NCBI RefSeq assembly: GCF_011682175.1
Contig: NZ_WHJG01000017.1
Span: 62,001 to 126,000 of the forward strand
Length of the DNA stretch: 64,000 nucleotides
Direction of reading: 5' to 3'
Source: Massilia frigida
GTDB lineage: Bacteria; Pseudomonadota; Gammaproteobacteria; Burkholderiales; Burkholderiaceae_D
Below are positions 34,843 to 44,470 of this stretch, one piece after another. How positions within the stretch are numbered: position 1 is the stretch's first letter; each line of letters opens with the position of its first letter. A program made the translations under genes and the position numbers. The notes under the pieces were generated by a model that saw only the letters and a program-made list of their open reading frames with translations, ran no database searches and was not told the DNA's origin.

Positions 34843-35538
34843 TTAACGCGCGTTGCCGGCCGCCCAGGCTTGGAACGAGGCACGGTTGCGCGAACAAATA
34901 TACACTTTGCCATTGCCGGAGAAGCGTAGCACGATGCCTTCCCCGCTGGTCTGGCTGTTGATCAGGTTGCCTAAAAAGCCGCCGCTGGTGCCGGTCGTGA
35001 TCGACGGCGTGTAGTGCAGGCTGCTGTCCCAGGCGACCACGTGCGAATTATCGATAGTGATGTCCTTGCCCTGCTCGACCACCAGCTCGTTCATCGAGCC
35101 GAAGCCGGACACCACCACCTGGCCATGGCCGCTGGTCTCGGTCACGAAAAAGCCGCCGCTGTCGGCGAACAGCGCATTGCCGAGGCTTTGCGTGCGCACC
35201 TTGAGATCGACCTTGGAACTGGCGGCGACAAAGGCGCCGTCGCTGAGCATGTACTGGCGCTGGCCGCACTCGATGATCTGCATCGCGCCCGGCAGGGTCG
35301 GCGAGAGCAGGCAATCGCCATCGCCGCGCACCGCTTCGATGTGCTGCTGGAAGAACGATTCGCCGTTGGCGAAGCGCCGCATCAGCGCGCTACCGATACC
35401 GCCCTGCATCTTGCCCTTGAGGTCAAGCGCGGCTTCCATCATGACCATGGCGCCCGATTCGCAGTAAATCGTGTCGCCGCGCGTCATGGAGACGTGCAGG
35501 AAAGGATCGATATCGCCTGTGACTGTAAAAACTGCCAT
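34843..35538 (-). CDS. AIM24/TIGR00266-family protein
   Basis: A 231-residue protein of the AIM24 (DUF124) family with a trimeric beta-sandwich fold known from structural genomics. Visible pieces are LHVSMTRGDTIYCESGAMVMME, GGIGSALMRRFANGESFF, FVTETSGHGQVVVSGFG and the C-terminal ILRFSG-like end. I placed the start at 35538 (MAVFTVTGDIDPFLHV), preceded by AAGGAGC; the open frame upstream is out-of-frame terD DNA. It lies between two terD genes. AIM24 proteins often accompany TerD in bacterial stress operons; biochemical function is unknown. Confidence 0.88.
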   Translation of the reverse strand: MAVFTVTGDIDPFLHVSMTRGDTIYCESGAMVMMEAALDLKGKMQGGIGSALMRRFANGESFFQQHIEAVRGDGDCLLSPTLPGAMQIIECGQRQYMLSDGAFVAASSKVDLKVRTQSLGNALFADSGGFFVTETSGHGQVVVSGFGSMNELVVEQGKDITIDNSHVVAWDSSLHYTPSITTGTSGGFLGNLINSQTSGEGIVLRFSGNGKVYICSRNRASFQAWAAGNAR

Positions 35539-35584
35539 GTGTGCTCCTTGTTGGCGGCCCGCCGGGAAGCGGGCCGCACACGAC

Positions 35585-36160
35585 TTAAACGTTGACGCCG
35601 TAGCTTTTTGCCAGGGGGCCCAGGCCGCCCTGGAAGCCTTGGCCGATGGCGCGGAATTTCCAGTCCGCGCCAGCGCGGTAGACTTCGCCGAAGACCATGG
35701 CCGCTTCGGTCGAGCCATCTTCCGACAGGTCGTAGCGGGCGATTTCGGCATTGCCGGCGGCGTTGATGCAGCGAACGAAGGCTTTCGACACCATACCGAA
35801 ATTCTGGCGCCGTGTCTCGGCATCGTGAATCGTCACGGCCAGCACGACCTTGTCGATATCGGCCGGCACGTTGGCCAGGTCGATGGTGACGCTTTCATCG
35901 TCGCCGTCGCCGGCGCCGGTGGTGTTGTCGCCCGAGTGGGTGATCGAGCCGTCGGCCGATTTCAGGTTGTTGTAGAAGATGAAGTCGGCGTCGGAACGGA
36001 CCTTGCCGCTGGCGTCGAGCAGGAATACCGCACCGTCCAGGTCGAACGCGCTGCCATCGGTGGCGCGGGTATCCCAGCCTAAGCCGACGATCATTTTGGT
36101 CAGGCCGGGTGCTTCTTTACTCAGGTTGACGTTACCGCCTTTTTGCAAGCTGACTGGCAT
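35585..36160 (-). CDS. TerD-family stress protein (proximal copy)
   Basis: A 191-residue TerD protein. It shows [54 protein letters not shown] (Ca2+-binding loop) and [17 protein letters not shown], the standard TerD order. The ATG at 36160 has GGAGAATTAAC upstream. It follows the DUF475 gene after 110 bp containing a 10-bp-stem hairpin and precedes the AIM24 gene, consistent with a stress-response operon whose later genes may be differentially expressed. Confidence 0.93.
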   Translation of the reverse strand: MPVSLQKGGNVNLSKEAPGLTKMIVGLGWDTRATDGSAFDLDGAVFLLDASGKVRSDADFIFYNNLKSADGSITHSGDNTTGAGDGDDESVTIDLANVPADIDKVVLAVTIHDAETRRQNFGMVSKAFVRCINAAGNAEIARYDLSEDGSTEAAMVFGEVYRAGADWKFRAIGQGFQGGLGPLAKSYGVNV

Positions 36161-36218
36161 GTTAATTCTCCAAAAGTTAGTAAAAAATAAAACAAAGCAA
36201 TGAACACCGGGGGAATGA

Positions 36219-36250
36219 CGCGGCACACGGGTGTTCTTCAGTGTGCCGCG
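36219..36250 (-). terminator. Intercistronic hairpin between DUF475 and terD
   Basis: CGCGGCACAC (36219-36228) pairs perfectly with GTGTGCCGCG (36241-36250) around a 12-nt loop. There is no strong T run on the minus strand, so it may protect or attenuate the transcript rather than end it. Confidence 0.5.
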
Positions 36251-36270
36251 TTTGTATGACGCAGCGCTTA

Positions 36271-37308
36271 TTACGCAAGCGCCAATTGCTGTTTCTTGTG
36301 ACGCACCGACGACCACAGCGAGGCAACAATGAAGGCCACGCCTATCAGGCCGGTAAAGATTTCAGGCACGTGGAACTTCATGCTGGCCAACATGATCAGT
36401 GCCAGGATACCGATCGCATAGTGCGCGCCGTGCTCCAGGTAGACGAATTCGTCGAGCGTGCCCTTCTTGACCAGGTACACCGTCATCGAACGCACGAACA
36501 TCGCGCCGATTGCCAGGCCCAGCATGATGATCACGACGTCGGTGGTGATCGCAAACGCGCCGATCACGCCGTCGAAGGAGAACGATGCATCAAGCACTTC
36601 CAGGTACAGGAAACCACCCACGCCACCGCGCTTGACCATATCGCCGACATTGCTGCCTTCATCTTCGCTTTCCAGCAGGCTGCTGATCGTGTCGACACCC
36701 ACATAAATCAAGATACCCCACAGACCGGCCATCAGCACCACCATCTTTTGTGCTTCCTCGACCATCGTCATGCTGGCCATCAAGGTACCGAGAGCAATCA
36801 TCACCGAGATCGAACCAACCTTGCCGAGTGCGCCGAGTTTTTCTTCGATGCGGCCAAGCCAGTGGGTCTCTTTCTCATCGTCCAGCAGGAAGTTCAGGAA
36901 TACCAGCAGCAGGAACATACCGCCGAAGGCCGCCACTTCCGCATGGTGGGCCGTCAGGTGCGCCGAGTACGCTTTCGGATCGGACAAGGCCAGGTTCCAC
37001 ACTTCCATGATGCCCAGGTCGGCAGCTTGCGCCACGATGACCAGCGGGAACAGCAAGCGCATACCGAACACGGCGATGATGATACCGACGCCGAGGAACA
37101 GCTTTTGCCAGTAATCGTCCCAGGTCTTGAGCACCGAGGCGTTCACGACCGCGTTATCGAAGGACAGCGACACTTCCATGATACCCAAGATCGCCGCCAC
37201 GCCCAGCGCCGTGAACATGCCGCTCACGCCGTGGTGCTGGTAGCCCCACCATCCGGCTACCGCAAGGCAGACGAAGGTGACTAAAAATGAAATTCTGAAG
37301 TGCTTCAT
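36271..37308 (-). CDS. DUF475 / TerC-like integral membrane protein
   Basis: A 345-residue multi-pass inner-membrane protein. Paired acidic motifs [15 protein letters not shown] near residue 47 and [15 protein letters not shown] near residue 240 are the metal-site signatures of the TerC/DUF475 superfamily, implicated in metal-ion export or co-translational metalation. Hydrophobic segments flank these motifs, with a cytoplasmic loop around [15 protein letters not shown]. It heads the operon DUF475-terD-AIM24-terD and is divergent from the NhaR-like regulator; the 120-bp gap holds their promoters. Confidence 0.88.
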   Translation of the reverse strand: MKHFRISFLVTFVCLAVAGWWGYQHHGVSGMFTALGVAAILGIMEVSLSFDNAVVNASVLKTWDDYWQKLFLGVGIIIAVFGMRLLFPLVIVAQAADLGIMEVWNLALSDPKAYSAHLTAHHAEVAAFGGMFLLLVFLNFLLDDEKETHWLGRIEEKLGALGKVGSISVMIALGTLMASMTMVEEAQKMVVLMAGLWGILIYVGVDTISSLLESEDEGSNVGDMVKRGGVGGFLYLEVLDASFSFDGVIGAFAITTDVVIIMLGLAIGAMFVRSMTVYLVKKGTLDEFVYLEHGAHYAIGILALIMLASMKFHVPEIFTGLIGVAFIVASLWSSVRHKKQQLALA

Positions 37309-37428
37309 GGTTTGATTTCCCTCACTTGTTATTGTTGATGGATGCAGTGTAGACCCATGCGCCGAATTTAAAAATAGGAGATAATCTGAGGATTACTTCT
37401 GAAAAACCGAAGCATGAAAAATACTGGA

Positions 37429-38322
37429 ATGAATTTTCGCCACCTCTATTACTTCTGGGTGGTGGCCAAGGAAGGCGGCGTCACGCGTGCCGCCGAGCGC
37501 CTGGGACTGGCGATCCAGACCATCAGCACCCAGCTCAGCCAGCTCGAACAATCGATCGGCAAGGCTCTGTTCATGCAGCAGGGCCGCGGCTTGCAGCTGA
37601 CCGAGGCCGGGCGCCTGGCGCTGGCCTACGCCGACCAGATCTTCCTGCTGGGCGAACAATTGCAGGAAGCGCTGGGCGAAGCCGATAGCGGGCGCACCCG
37701 GCTCACGGTCGGCATTTCCGACTCCCTGCCCAAGCTGACCGCCTTCCGCCTGCTGGAGGCCACCCTGCACCTGGCCACGCCGGTGCGCCTGGTGTGCTAC
37801 GAAGACCAGTTCGAGGCCTTGCTGGCCGACCTGGCCCTGCACAAGCTGGACGTGGTGCTGACCGACCGCGCGGTGCGCTCGGGCACCACCCTGCGGGTAT
37901 TTAGCCACATGCTGTTCGAAAGCGACACCATCGTGGTCGGCACGCCGGCCTTGGCCGGAATGTACGCGCAAGGTTTTCCGGGCAGCCTGAACGGCGCGCC
38001 CTTCCTGCTACCGACCCGCAACAACGCCTTGCGCGGGCGCATCGACGAATGGTTCGAGCTGCACAATGTGCGGCCCGACGTGGTCGGCGAGTTCGAAGAC
38101 AACGCCTTGCTCAACACCTTCGGACGGCGCGGCGCCGGCCTGTTTTTCGCGCCGGCGGCGCTGGCCACCGACCTGGCCGACCAGTTCGGCGCGGTGCTGG
38201 CCGGCCACGTGCCGCAGGTGCGCGAGCACGTCTATGCCATCTCCAACGAGCGAAAAATCAAGCATCCGGCAGTCGAAGCGATCCTTTCCGCAGTGCATCA
38301 GGGTGTGTTCAGCACGCCATGA
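37429..38322 (+). CDS. nhaR: LysR-family transcriptional regulator, NhaR type
   Basis: A 297-residue LysR regulator. The N-terminal helix-turn-helix reads MNFRHLYYFWVVAKEGG and VTRAAERLGLAIQTISTQLS; the FRHLYYFW opening is characteristic of NhaR. The effector domain contains GISDSLPKLTAF and VRLVCYEDQFEALL. NhaR in E. coli activates sodium-proton antiport and polysaccharide genes. I set the start at Met6 (37429) as in the family; the ATG at 37414 would add five residues. It is divergent from the DUF475 operon, whose control is therefore a candidate target. Confidence 0.85.
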   Translation: MNFRHLYYFWVVAKEGGVTRAAERLGLAIQTISTQLSQLEQSIGKALFMQQGRGLQLTEAGRLALAYADQIFLLGEQLQEALGEADSGRTRLTVGISDSLPKLTAFRLLEATLHLATPVRLVCYEDQFEALLADLALHKLDVVLTDRAVRSGTTLRVFSHMLFESDTIVVGTPALAGMYAQGFPGSLNGAPFLLPTRNNALRGRIDEWFELHNVRPDVVGEFEDNALLNTFGRRGAGLFFAPAALATDLADQFGAVLAGHVPQVREHVYAISNERKIKHPAVEAILSAVHQGVFSTP

Positions 38323-38380
38323 ACGGTACAATGTCCATCCCGGCCCCCTGTGGCCAAGCGAAAAACTAACCCAACTCCTT

Positions 38381-39721
38381 ATGCAAAATGCCTTACTGGT
38401 CGTGCTCGCCCTGTTCCTGGTCGCGCTCAACGGCTTTTTCGTGGCCGCCGAATTCGGCATCGTCACCCTCCGAAAAACCCGCGTGCGCGCGATCGCCAAG
38501 AGCCAGGGCGTGCGTGGACGCCTGCTGGGCAAGGTCCACGGCCAGCTCGACGCCTACCTGTCGGCCTGCCAGCTGGGCATCACGCTCGCGTCGCTCGGCT
38601 TGGGCTGGGTAGGCGAACCGGCCTTTGCCAGCCTGATGGAACCGGTGTTCGGCCTGATCGGCGTGACTTCCGACAAGATCATCCACACGGTATCGTTCGT
38701 GATCGCCTTCAGCGTGATTTCCTTCCTGCACATCGTGGTCGGTGAGCTGGCGCCGAAATCGCTGGCGATCCGCAATCCGGAAGTGGTCGGCCTGTGGACC
38801 GCGCCGGCGCTGTATATTTTTTACTGGTCGATGTACCCGGCCATTTACCTGCTCAACGGCAGCGCCAACCTGGTGCTGCGCCTGGCGGGCCTGTCCGGTT
38901 CGGGCGGGCATGATGCGCATTATTCGACCGAAGAACTCAAGCTGATCCTGCGCACCAGCCAGCCCGGCGAAAAATTTACGCGCGACGAACGCCACATCCT
39001 GGCCCAGTCGCTCGACTTCAGCCAGCTGTCGGTGGCCGACCTGATGCGCCCGATCAATGAAGTCATCGCCCTGCACGCCAGCAAATCGCTGGAAGACAAT
39101 TTGCAGACCGTGGTGAGGAATCGTTTCAGCCGCTATCCCTACTTCGATGCCAATGGCGAAGACGTGCTCGGCGTGATCCATTTGAAAGACCTGTTTTTCG
39201 CCCAGCAAGCGGGCCGTCCGATCAAGGACTTGACCCAATTCCTGCGTCCGGTCGAAACGATGTCGGCGCGCACGCCGGCGCAGCAAATGTTCAGGCGCTT
39301 TCGCGACGGGGCGCCGCACTTTGCGCTGATCGGTGAAAAGGGCAAGCGCCCGGTCGGCTTCATCACGCTCGACAACCTGCTCGGCGCCATGGTCGGTGAA
39401 ATCCGCGACGAATTCCGCCTCAACGAAAACGATTGGCTGCGCCAGCCGGACGGCACCCTGATCGGCAAGGCCAGCCTGCCGATCTTCTCGCTCGAACGCA
39501 TTCTCGGCATCGATATCGATAACGAAACGCTCGGCCTGGATGAAGTGGAATCGGTGGGTGGTTTGCTGATGGTCAAGCTGGGCGACATTCCCAAGCAGGG
39601 CCAGCGGATCGAATTCCCGCACTTCGACATCGTGGTCAAGAAGATGAACGGGCCGCGCATCGTGCTCATCAAGGTGATTCCGCAGATCGAGCGCACGCTC
39701 GACACGGACGAGCAGGACTGA
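38381..39721 (+). CDS. CNNM (DUF21) / CBS-domain membrane protein, second copy
   Basis: A 446-residue integral membrane protein with four N-terminal hydrophobic segments (LVVLALFLVALNGFFVAAEF opens the DUF21 domain; VVGELAPKSLAIRNPE is a signature). A CBS pair (about 215-335) and a CorC/HlyC domain (LPIFSLERILGIDID) follow. The family is linked to magnesium/cobalt transport or tolerance. It shares architecture but limited sequence with the protein at 8433. The gene follows nhaR by 58 bp on the same strand and may be co-transcribed. Confidence 0.9.
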   Translation: MQNALLVVLALFLVALNGFFVAAEFGIVTLRKTRVRAIAKSQGVRGRLLGKVHGQLDAYLSACQLGITLASLGLGWVGEPAFASLMEPVFGLIGVTSDKIIHTVSFVIAFSVISFLHIVVGELAPKSLAIRNPEVVGLWTAPALYIFYWSMYPAIYLLNGSANLVLRLAGLSGSGGHDAHYSTEELKLILRTSQPGEKFTRDERHILAQSLDFSQLSVADLMRPINEVIALHASKSLEDNLQTVVRNRFSRYPYFDANGEDVLGVIHLKDLFFAQQAGRPIKDLTQFLRPVETMSARTPAQQMFRRFRDGAPHFALIGEKGKRPVGFITLDNLLGAMVGEIRDEFRLNENDWLRQPDGTLIGKASLPIFSLERILGIDIDNETLGLDEVESVGGLLMVKLGDIPKQGQRIEFPHFDIVVKKMNGPRIVLIKVIPQIERTLDTDEQD

Positions 39722-39732
39722 TCAAACGGGGA

Positions 39733-39769
39733 TAAGGCGCCGCGCTCCGCCTACGGGCGGGCGCCTTTG
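39733..39769 (+). terminator. Hairpin after the CNNM/CBS gene
   Basis: AAGGCGCC and GGCGCCTT enclose a GC-rich loop, followed by only two or three T. It also overlaps the end of the convergent pilin-like pseudogene, so it may act on both transcripts. Confidence 0.5.
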
Positions 39770-40140
39770 CACCTGGCAGGCATGTCATGGTCCGGGGCGC
39801 CGATGCAGCGCCACTGTATTTTCCCATCAAGCAATGAGGGCGACAAGACGATCATCTGTCCGTCCCTCCCGCCTTTTGCGATAATCACGCCGGCCTCGCT
39901 GATCTCGAACGCTGTCAGCTTATTCGGCATCATGGCCGGGTTCGCGAGGTGCTTCGCCATGCCCGCAAACGATTTTGGTTTGACAGCATCGCCTTCGATG
40001 GCGCGCTGCACGGGTTCGAGTTGAACAAGTAAATGATCGGTTTCCGCTCGCGCACGCTAATCCGCATACTGAGGAATGATCGCGGCCGCCAGGACCAGCA
40101 TCAACAAAGCGCCCAGCAAACCCTTCAGGAAACACCGCAT
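39751..40140 (-). pseudogene. Pilin-like protein gene with an in-frame amber stop
   Basis: From 40140 the frame reads MRCFLKGLLGALLMLVLAAA then IIPQYAD, resembling the hydrophobic helix and IPQY(x)DY of type IV pilins, then TAG at 40059-40057. The same frame continues RARAETDHLLVQLEPVQ and ends in a pilin-like C-terminal half with KGGRDGQMIVLSPSLLDG and a disulphide-type C...C pair (WRCIGAPDHDMPARCK). A tyrosine codon is expected at the stop, so one base change (TAT/TAC to TAG) explains it. A normal prepilin cleavage site is not present. Total about 129 codons. Alternatively two small unrelated frames. Confidence 0.6.
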
Positions 40141-40153
40141 GATCCCGCGCGGC

Positions 40154-41215
40154 TCAGGCGTCGTTGACGACCGCCGGCTCGATGCCGGTCCATTCGCGCA
40201 GCAGCGAGTAGCCCACCGCGAGCAGGGTCGGGCCGATGAACAGGCCGACAAAACCGAAGGCCAGCACCCCGCCCAATACGCCCAGCAACACCAGCAGGAA
40301 TGGCAGGCTGCTGCCGCGGCTGATCAGCATCGGCTTGACCACGTTGTCCACCCCGCTGATCAGCACCAGGCCCCACACCACCATGAAGATGGCCCAGCCG
40401 GTCTGGCCCTGGTTGAACAGCCAGATCGCCGCCCCGCCCCAGATGATCGGCGGGCCGACCGGCACCAGCGACATCACGAACGTGGCCACGGCCAGCAGCG
40501 GCACCCCCGGCACCCCGGCGATGACAAAGCCGAGGGCGGCCACCAGGGCTTGCGCCAGCGCCGTTCCCAGCAAGCCGTACATGACGCCGCGCACGGTCTG
40601 GCTGACGGTGGTGGCGATGCGCTGCGCGCGCTCGCCGATGATGCGGTCCATGGCCACGCCGATGGCGACCAGCAGGGTATGGCCGTCGCGGTATAAAAAG
40701 AAGCTGACGAAGGCGGCCAGGCTCATCTGTGCCACGCCGGCGCCCAGCACGATGCCGCCGCCCAGCAGGTAGTGGCGCGCCGGCTCCAGCAGGCGCTGGG
40801 CCAGTTCCATCATCTGTTCACGGCTCGATACCAGGCTGCCGACATAGGAGTACAGCGTTTCGCCGACCAGGGGCAACTCGCGCAGCCAGGCCGGCGGCTC
40901 GACGTGGCCGGTGGCCACGGCGGCCTTGAGCTGATCGTAGAAGCGGCCGATATCATCGGCCAGGTTGTAGGCCACCAGCGCGATCGGCAGGATCACCAGG
41001 CAGGTCAATGTCAGGGTCAGGGTCAGGGCGGCCAGGGTACGGCGTCCGCGCATGCGCGCCAGCACGTACAGGTAGATCGGCCAGGACGAGATGACGATGG
41101 CGGCGGCGAACAGGATCGCCGCCAGGAAAGGCCGCAGCACGTACAGGCAACCGATGGTGAGCAGCGCGATGGCGCCCATGTAAGCGTAATTCCTGCCGCC
41201 GCGTGCCTGGTCCAT
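40154..41215 (-). CDS. AI-2E-family (PerM/TqsA-type) membrane transporter
   Basis: A 353-residue inner-membrane protein with seven to eight hydrophobic segments. Family features are the early pair of membrane helices (LLTIGCLYVLRPFLAAILFA), a soluble loop at about 85-140, and the conserved C-terminal block with FVMSLVPVGPPIIWGGAAIW and DNVVKPMLISRGSSLPFL. Members export diverse small molecules; the substrate is unknown here. A TCAGGG-type repeat encodes LTLTLTLT in helix 2. It lies 26 bp after the SCO gene on the same strand. Confidence 0.88.
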   Translation of the reverse strand: MDQARGGRNYAYMGAIALLTIGCLYVLRPFLAAILFAAAIVISSWPIYLYVLARMRGRRTLAALTLTLTLTCLVILPIALVAYNLADDIGRFYDQLKAAVATGHVEPPAWLRELPLVGETLYSYVGSLVSSREQMMELAQRLLEPARHYLLGGGIVLGAGVAQMSLAAFVSFFLYRDGHTLLVAIGVAMDRIIGERAQRIATTVSQTVRGVMYGLLGTALAQALVAALGFVIAGVPGVPLLAVATFVMSLVPVGPPIIWGGAAIWLFNQGQTGWAIFMVVWGLVLISGVDNVVKPMLISRGSSLPFLLVLLGVLGGVLAFGFVGLFIGPTLLAVGYSLLREWTGIEPAVVNDA

Positions 41216-41241
41216 GGTCGTCCCGTGAGGTGGTAGGTGGA

Positions 41242-41841
41242 TCAGTCGAGCAATTGTTTGATGTCGTGCACGATCGGCCCCGCGCCGTTGCCATGACGCA
41301 CGAACAAGCGGACCTTGCCATTGCGGTCGAACACATAGCTGGCGGCGGTGTGGTCCATCGAATAGCTGCCCGGCGTCTTGCCGTCGACCCTGGCGTAGAA
41401 CACCTTGAATTCCTTGGCCACCTTGGCGGTGGCATCAAGGTCGCCATACAGGCCGAGGAAGCGCGGATCGAAGGCCGGCACGTACTGGGCCAGCAGGGCC
41501 TGGGTGTCGCGCGCCGGGTCGATGGTGACGAACAGCACCTGCACCTGGTCGGCCTTGGGACCGAGCTCCTTCATCACCGCCGCCATTTCGGCCATGGTGG
41601 TCGGGCACACGTCCGGACACTGGGTGAAGCCGAAGAACAGCACCACCACCTTGCCCTTGAAATCGGCCAGGGTGCGTGGCTTGCCGTTGTGGTCGGTCAA
41701 GGCGAAGTCGCGCGCGTAACCCAAGCCGCTCAGGTCGGTGTTCTGGAAGGCAAGCGCCTTGGCGGACGGCGCGGAGGCCGGTTTGTCGCACGCGGCCAGC
41801 AACACGGCCAGCGCGCACAGGGAGAACAGTTTTTTGATCAT
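41242..41841 (-). CDS. SCO1/SenC copper chaperone for cytochrome oxidase
   Basis: A 199-residue lipoprotein (lipobox LAVLLAAC, Cys18) with a thioredoxin fold facing the periplasm. [18 protein letters not shown] carries the CPxxCP copper/thiol site and [13 protein letters not shown] supplies the third copper ligand, histidine. SCO proteins deliver copper or reduce thiols for the CuA centre of subunit II. The start overlaps the ctaB stop by four bases, placing it at the end of the oxidase assembly unit. Confidence 0.94.
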   Translation of the reverse strand: MIKKLFSLCALAVLLAACDKPASAPSAKALAFQNTDLSGLGYARDFALTDHNGKPRTLADFKGKVVVLFFGFTQCPDVCPTTMAEMAAVMKELGPKADQVQVLFVTIDPARDTQALLAQYVPAFDPRFLGLYGDLDATAKVAKEFKVFYARVDGKTPGSYSMDHTAASYVFDRNGKVRLFVRHGNGAGPIVHDIKQLLD

Positions 41842-42731
41842 AATTTGACGTAGTGGTCGAGCAGCAAGGCGGCAAACAGCAGCGACAGGTAAATGATGGA
41901 CCAGGTGAACGCCTTGCGCGCCACCTGGTCGGAATAGTGGCGGTACACCTGCCAGCCATGCCACAGGAACACGGCATTGAGCACCACCGCCGAGGCCAGG
42001 TAGATGTGGCCGCTCATGCGCACCGCGTATGGCAGCACGGTGGTGGCCGCCAGTGCGATCGAATACAGCCAGACGTGGAAACCGGTGAAATTCATGCCGT
42101 GCGTGACCGGCAGCATCGGCAGGCCCGAGCGCGCGTAATCGTCGCGCCGGTACATGGCCAGCGCCCAGAAGTGCGGCGGGGTCCACACGAAAATGATCAG
42201 CACCAGCAGCCAGGCTTGCATCGGCACGTCGTTGGCCACCGCCGCCCAGCCCAGCGCCGGCGGCATGGCGCCCGACAGGCCGCCGATGACGATGTTTTGC
42301 GGCGTGGCCGGTTTCAGGATCATGGTGTAGATGACGGCGTAGCCGACAAAGGTCACGAAGGTCAGCCACATGGTCAGCGGATTGACCAAGGTGTACAGCA
42401 CGGCCATGCCGGCCCCGCCGATGATGGCGGAAAAGATCAGGGTCTGGGTCTTGGTCAGTTCGCCCATGGCGGTGGCGCGGCGCGCGGTGCGCGCCATGCG
42501 CGCATCGATCTCGGCTTCGACCAGGCAGTTGACGGCGAAGGCGGCGCCGGTCAGCAGCCAGATGCCGACCGTGGCCGGCACCAGGATGCGCCAGCTGGGT
42601 ATGCCATCGGTGGCCAGCAGCATGCCGATCACGGCGCAGAACACGGCCAGCTGGGTGACTCTCGGTTTGGTCAGCGCCCAGTACTGGGCGACGCGGTTGG
42701 CGGATTTGTGTGTTGCGGTCTGGGTTGTCAT
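41838..42731 (-). CDS. ctaB: Protoheme IX farnesyltransferase (heme O synthase)
   Basis: Membrane prenyltransferase of 297 residues that converts heme B to heme O. It has about nine membrane segments. The allylic-diphosphate motif appears as [20 protein letters not shown], with Glu in place of the first Asp; as I recall, this variant is common in betaproteobacterial homologues. The second motif region is [19 protein letters not shown]. Both ends overlap neighbours by four bases (ctaA upstream, SCO downstream). Confidence 0.95.
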   Translation of the reverse strand: MTTQTATHKSANRVAQYWALTKPRVTQLAVFCAVIGMLLATDGIPSWRILVPATVGIWLLTGAAFAVNCLVEAEIDARMARTARRATAMGELTKTQTLIFSAIIGGAGMAVLYTLVNPLTMWLTFVTFVGYAVIYTMILKPATPQNIVIGGLSGAMPPALGWAAVANDVPMQAWLLVLIIFVWTPPHFWALAMYRRDDYARSGLPMLPVTHGMNFTGFHVWLYSIALAATTVLPYAVRMSGHIYLASAVVLNAVFLWHGWQVYRHYSDQVARKAFTWSIIYLSLLFAALLLDHYVKL

Positions 42732-43861
42732 GGGTGGTGGCTTGCTTGCAGTACCGGGCCGGAGGGGTACTTGATCTTGTAGTTTAACATGGTCACCATC
42801 AGTACCAGCAGCGCCGCGCCGGCGTTATGCAGTACCGCGATGGTCAGCGGGAAGTTCAGGTAGACGGTGGCGATGCCGGTGACGGCCTGGAGCGCGAGCA
42901 CGACGGCGATCCCGCGCGCATGCCTGCCCACGCCCGGATGGGCGCGCGCGCGCCAGGCCGCCAGGCCCAGCACGGCCAGCACGACGAAGGCGAAGTTGCG
43001 GTGCACCCAGTGGATCGCGGTCAGGGCGGCGAACGGCAGGTAGTGGCCGGCCGCGGTCTTGCCCAGCGCGCGCCACAGGGTAAAGCCATGCTCGAAGTCC
43101 ATCTCGGGCACCAGCTTGCCGTTGCACAGCGGGAAATCAAGGCAGGCCAGGGTGGCGTAATTGGTGCTGACCCAGCCGCCCAGGGCGATCTGCACGGCCA
43201 GCACCAGGGCCGCGGCCAGCGCCAGGCGGCCCAGCATCGAGGGTGCCGCGGCGGCCGGCGCCGTGAAGCGTCCATGGGCCAGCGCGGCGGCGCGGTTCTG
43301 GCGCGCGCCCAGCCACACCAGCATGGCGAGCAAGCCCATGCCCAGCAACAGATGGATGGTGACGATCACCGGTTGCAGCTTGAGCGTCACGGTCCAGGCG
43401 CCAAAGGCGCCCTGCACCAGCACGAAGCCGAACAGCACCGTCGGCAAACCGGGCGCAAACTCGGCGCGGCGCGTCTTGCGCCACTGGATCCAGGCGGTCG
43501 CCATCAGCGCCACGATCAGCACGCCAATGCCCATCGCCAGGTAGCGGTGGATCATTTCGATCCAGGCCTTGATCAGCGTCACCGGGCCGCTCGGCATCAG
43601 CGTTTCGGCGGCGACGATCTCGGCATGCGCGAGGAAGGGATTGGCCGCGCCATAGCAGCCCGGCCAGTCCGGGCAGCCCAGGCCCGAATCGGTCAGGCGC
43701 GTGAAGGCGCCGAACACGATCAGGTCGAACGTGAGAAATACCGTGACCCAGACCAGCTTGCGGTATTTGTTGGGGTCGGACGACATCCAGACCATCGCCA
43801 GCGGCAGGCAGGCCGCCAGCAAGCCCGTCACGCCGAGTTGCACCATGGACGCGAGCTGCAT
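42728..43861 (-). CDS. ctaA: Heme A synthase (COX15/CtaA)
   Basis: Eight-helix membrane enzyme of 377 residues that oxidises heme O to heme [21 protein letters not shown] and the matching [19 protein letters not shown] mark the two four-helix halves, with cysteines in the first extracytoplasmic loop. Conserved histidines lie in [24 protein letters not shown] and VLHNAGA, the heme ligands. It overlaps ctaB by four bases and follows the SCO-like gene by three. Confidence 0.95.
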   Translation of the reverse strand: MQLASMVQLGVTGLLAACLPLAMVWMSSDPNKYRKLVWVTVFLTFDLIVFGAFTRLTDSGLGCPDWPGCYGAANPFLAHAEIVAAETLMPSGPVTLIKAWIEMIHRYLAMGIGVLIVALMATAWIQWRKTRRAEFAPGLPTVLFGFVLVQGAFGAWTVTLKLQPVIVTIHLLLGMGLLAMLVWLGARQNRAAALAHGRFTAPAAAAPSMLGRLALAAALVLAVQIALGGWVSTNYATLACLDFPLCNGKLVPEMDFEHGFTLWRALGKTAAGHYLPFAALTAIHWVHRNFAFVVLAVLGLAAWRARAHPGVGRHARGIAVVLALQAVTGIATVYLNFPLTIAVLHNAGAALLVLMVTMLNYKIKYPSGPVLQASHHP

Positions 43862-43864
43862 GGC

Positions 43865-44470
43865 TTAACCGATCGCGGAAGCTTTGAGCAGCTTGTACAT
43901 GTCCTTCTTCACCTTGGCCGGATCAGGCTGCTTTGGGAAACGCATCATCAGGTGGCCCATCGGGTCGATCAGATACATGTGCTCGTCCACCTTGCCGCCC
44001 GCCTCGACCGGCAGCCAGGACGTCACAGCAGCGGCCGGCACGCGCAGCATGCGGGTGCCGTCGACCACGCGCATGAGCATGGTGTCGATCGGGGTGGCGT
44101 CCGTCACCAGCCAGACGCGCTCGATGCGCTCCATTTCCTTGCCCTGCATCAGGCGCAGCTGGCGCATCGCGACCAGCTGGTCGCGGCAGGCTTGCGGGCA
44201 TTCGCCGGGACCCACCTGCAGCATGATCCATTTACCCTTGTAGGCGTCGAGCGCGATCGGCTTGCCGTCGAGCGTGGTGATGCCCATTGCCGGCGGGATC
44301 GGGTACTTCTGCGGCTCGATCAGGGTCCCGTAGTTGGTGCGCCCGGTCGGCTTGATGACGTAATAGGTCAGGTAGGAAAACAGCATCGGCGCCGCGCACA
44401 CGAAGACCACGGCCAGCAGTTTCCAGCGGCCGCTCCATTGACTTGCTTTAGTCGTTTTGTTTTGTTCCAC
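43865..44470 (-). CDS. SCO-like thioredoxin-fold protein of oxidase assembly locus
   Basis: A 201-residue protein with one N-terminal membrane anchor (LLAVVFVCAAPMLFSYLTYY) and a periplasmic thioredoxin-like domain. The potential redox or copper site is GPGECPQACRDQL (Cys-x3-Cys), and EHMYLIDPMGHLMMRFPK resembles the end of SCO domains. Proteins like this are found beside SURF1 and CtaA in betaproteobacteria. A copper-delivery or thiol-reducing role is inferred, not known. It overlaps the SURF1 gene end by 23 bases. Confidence 0.8.
   Translation of the reverse strand: MEQNKTTKASQWSGRWKLLAVVFVCAAPMLFSYLTYYVIKPTGRTNYGTLIEPQKYPIPPAMGITTLDGKPIALDAYKGKWIMLQVGPGECPQACRDQLVAMRQLRLMQGKEMERIERVWLVTDATPIDTMLMRVVDGTRMLRVPAAAVTSWLPVEAGGKVDEHMYLIDPMGHLMMRFPKQPDPAKVKKDMYKLLKASAIG

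Noticed and set aside
41000-41030. Hexamer-like TCAGGG repeats considered as a regulatory repeat
   Set aside because: They lie within the AI-2E-family gene and simply encode alternating Leu-Thr in a membrane helix.
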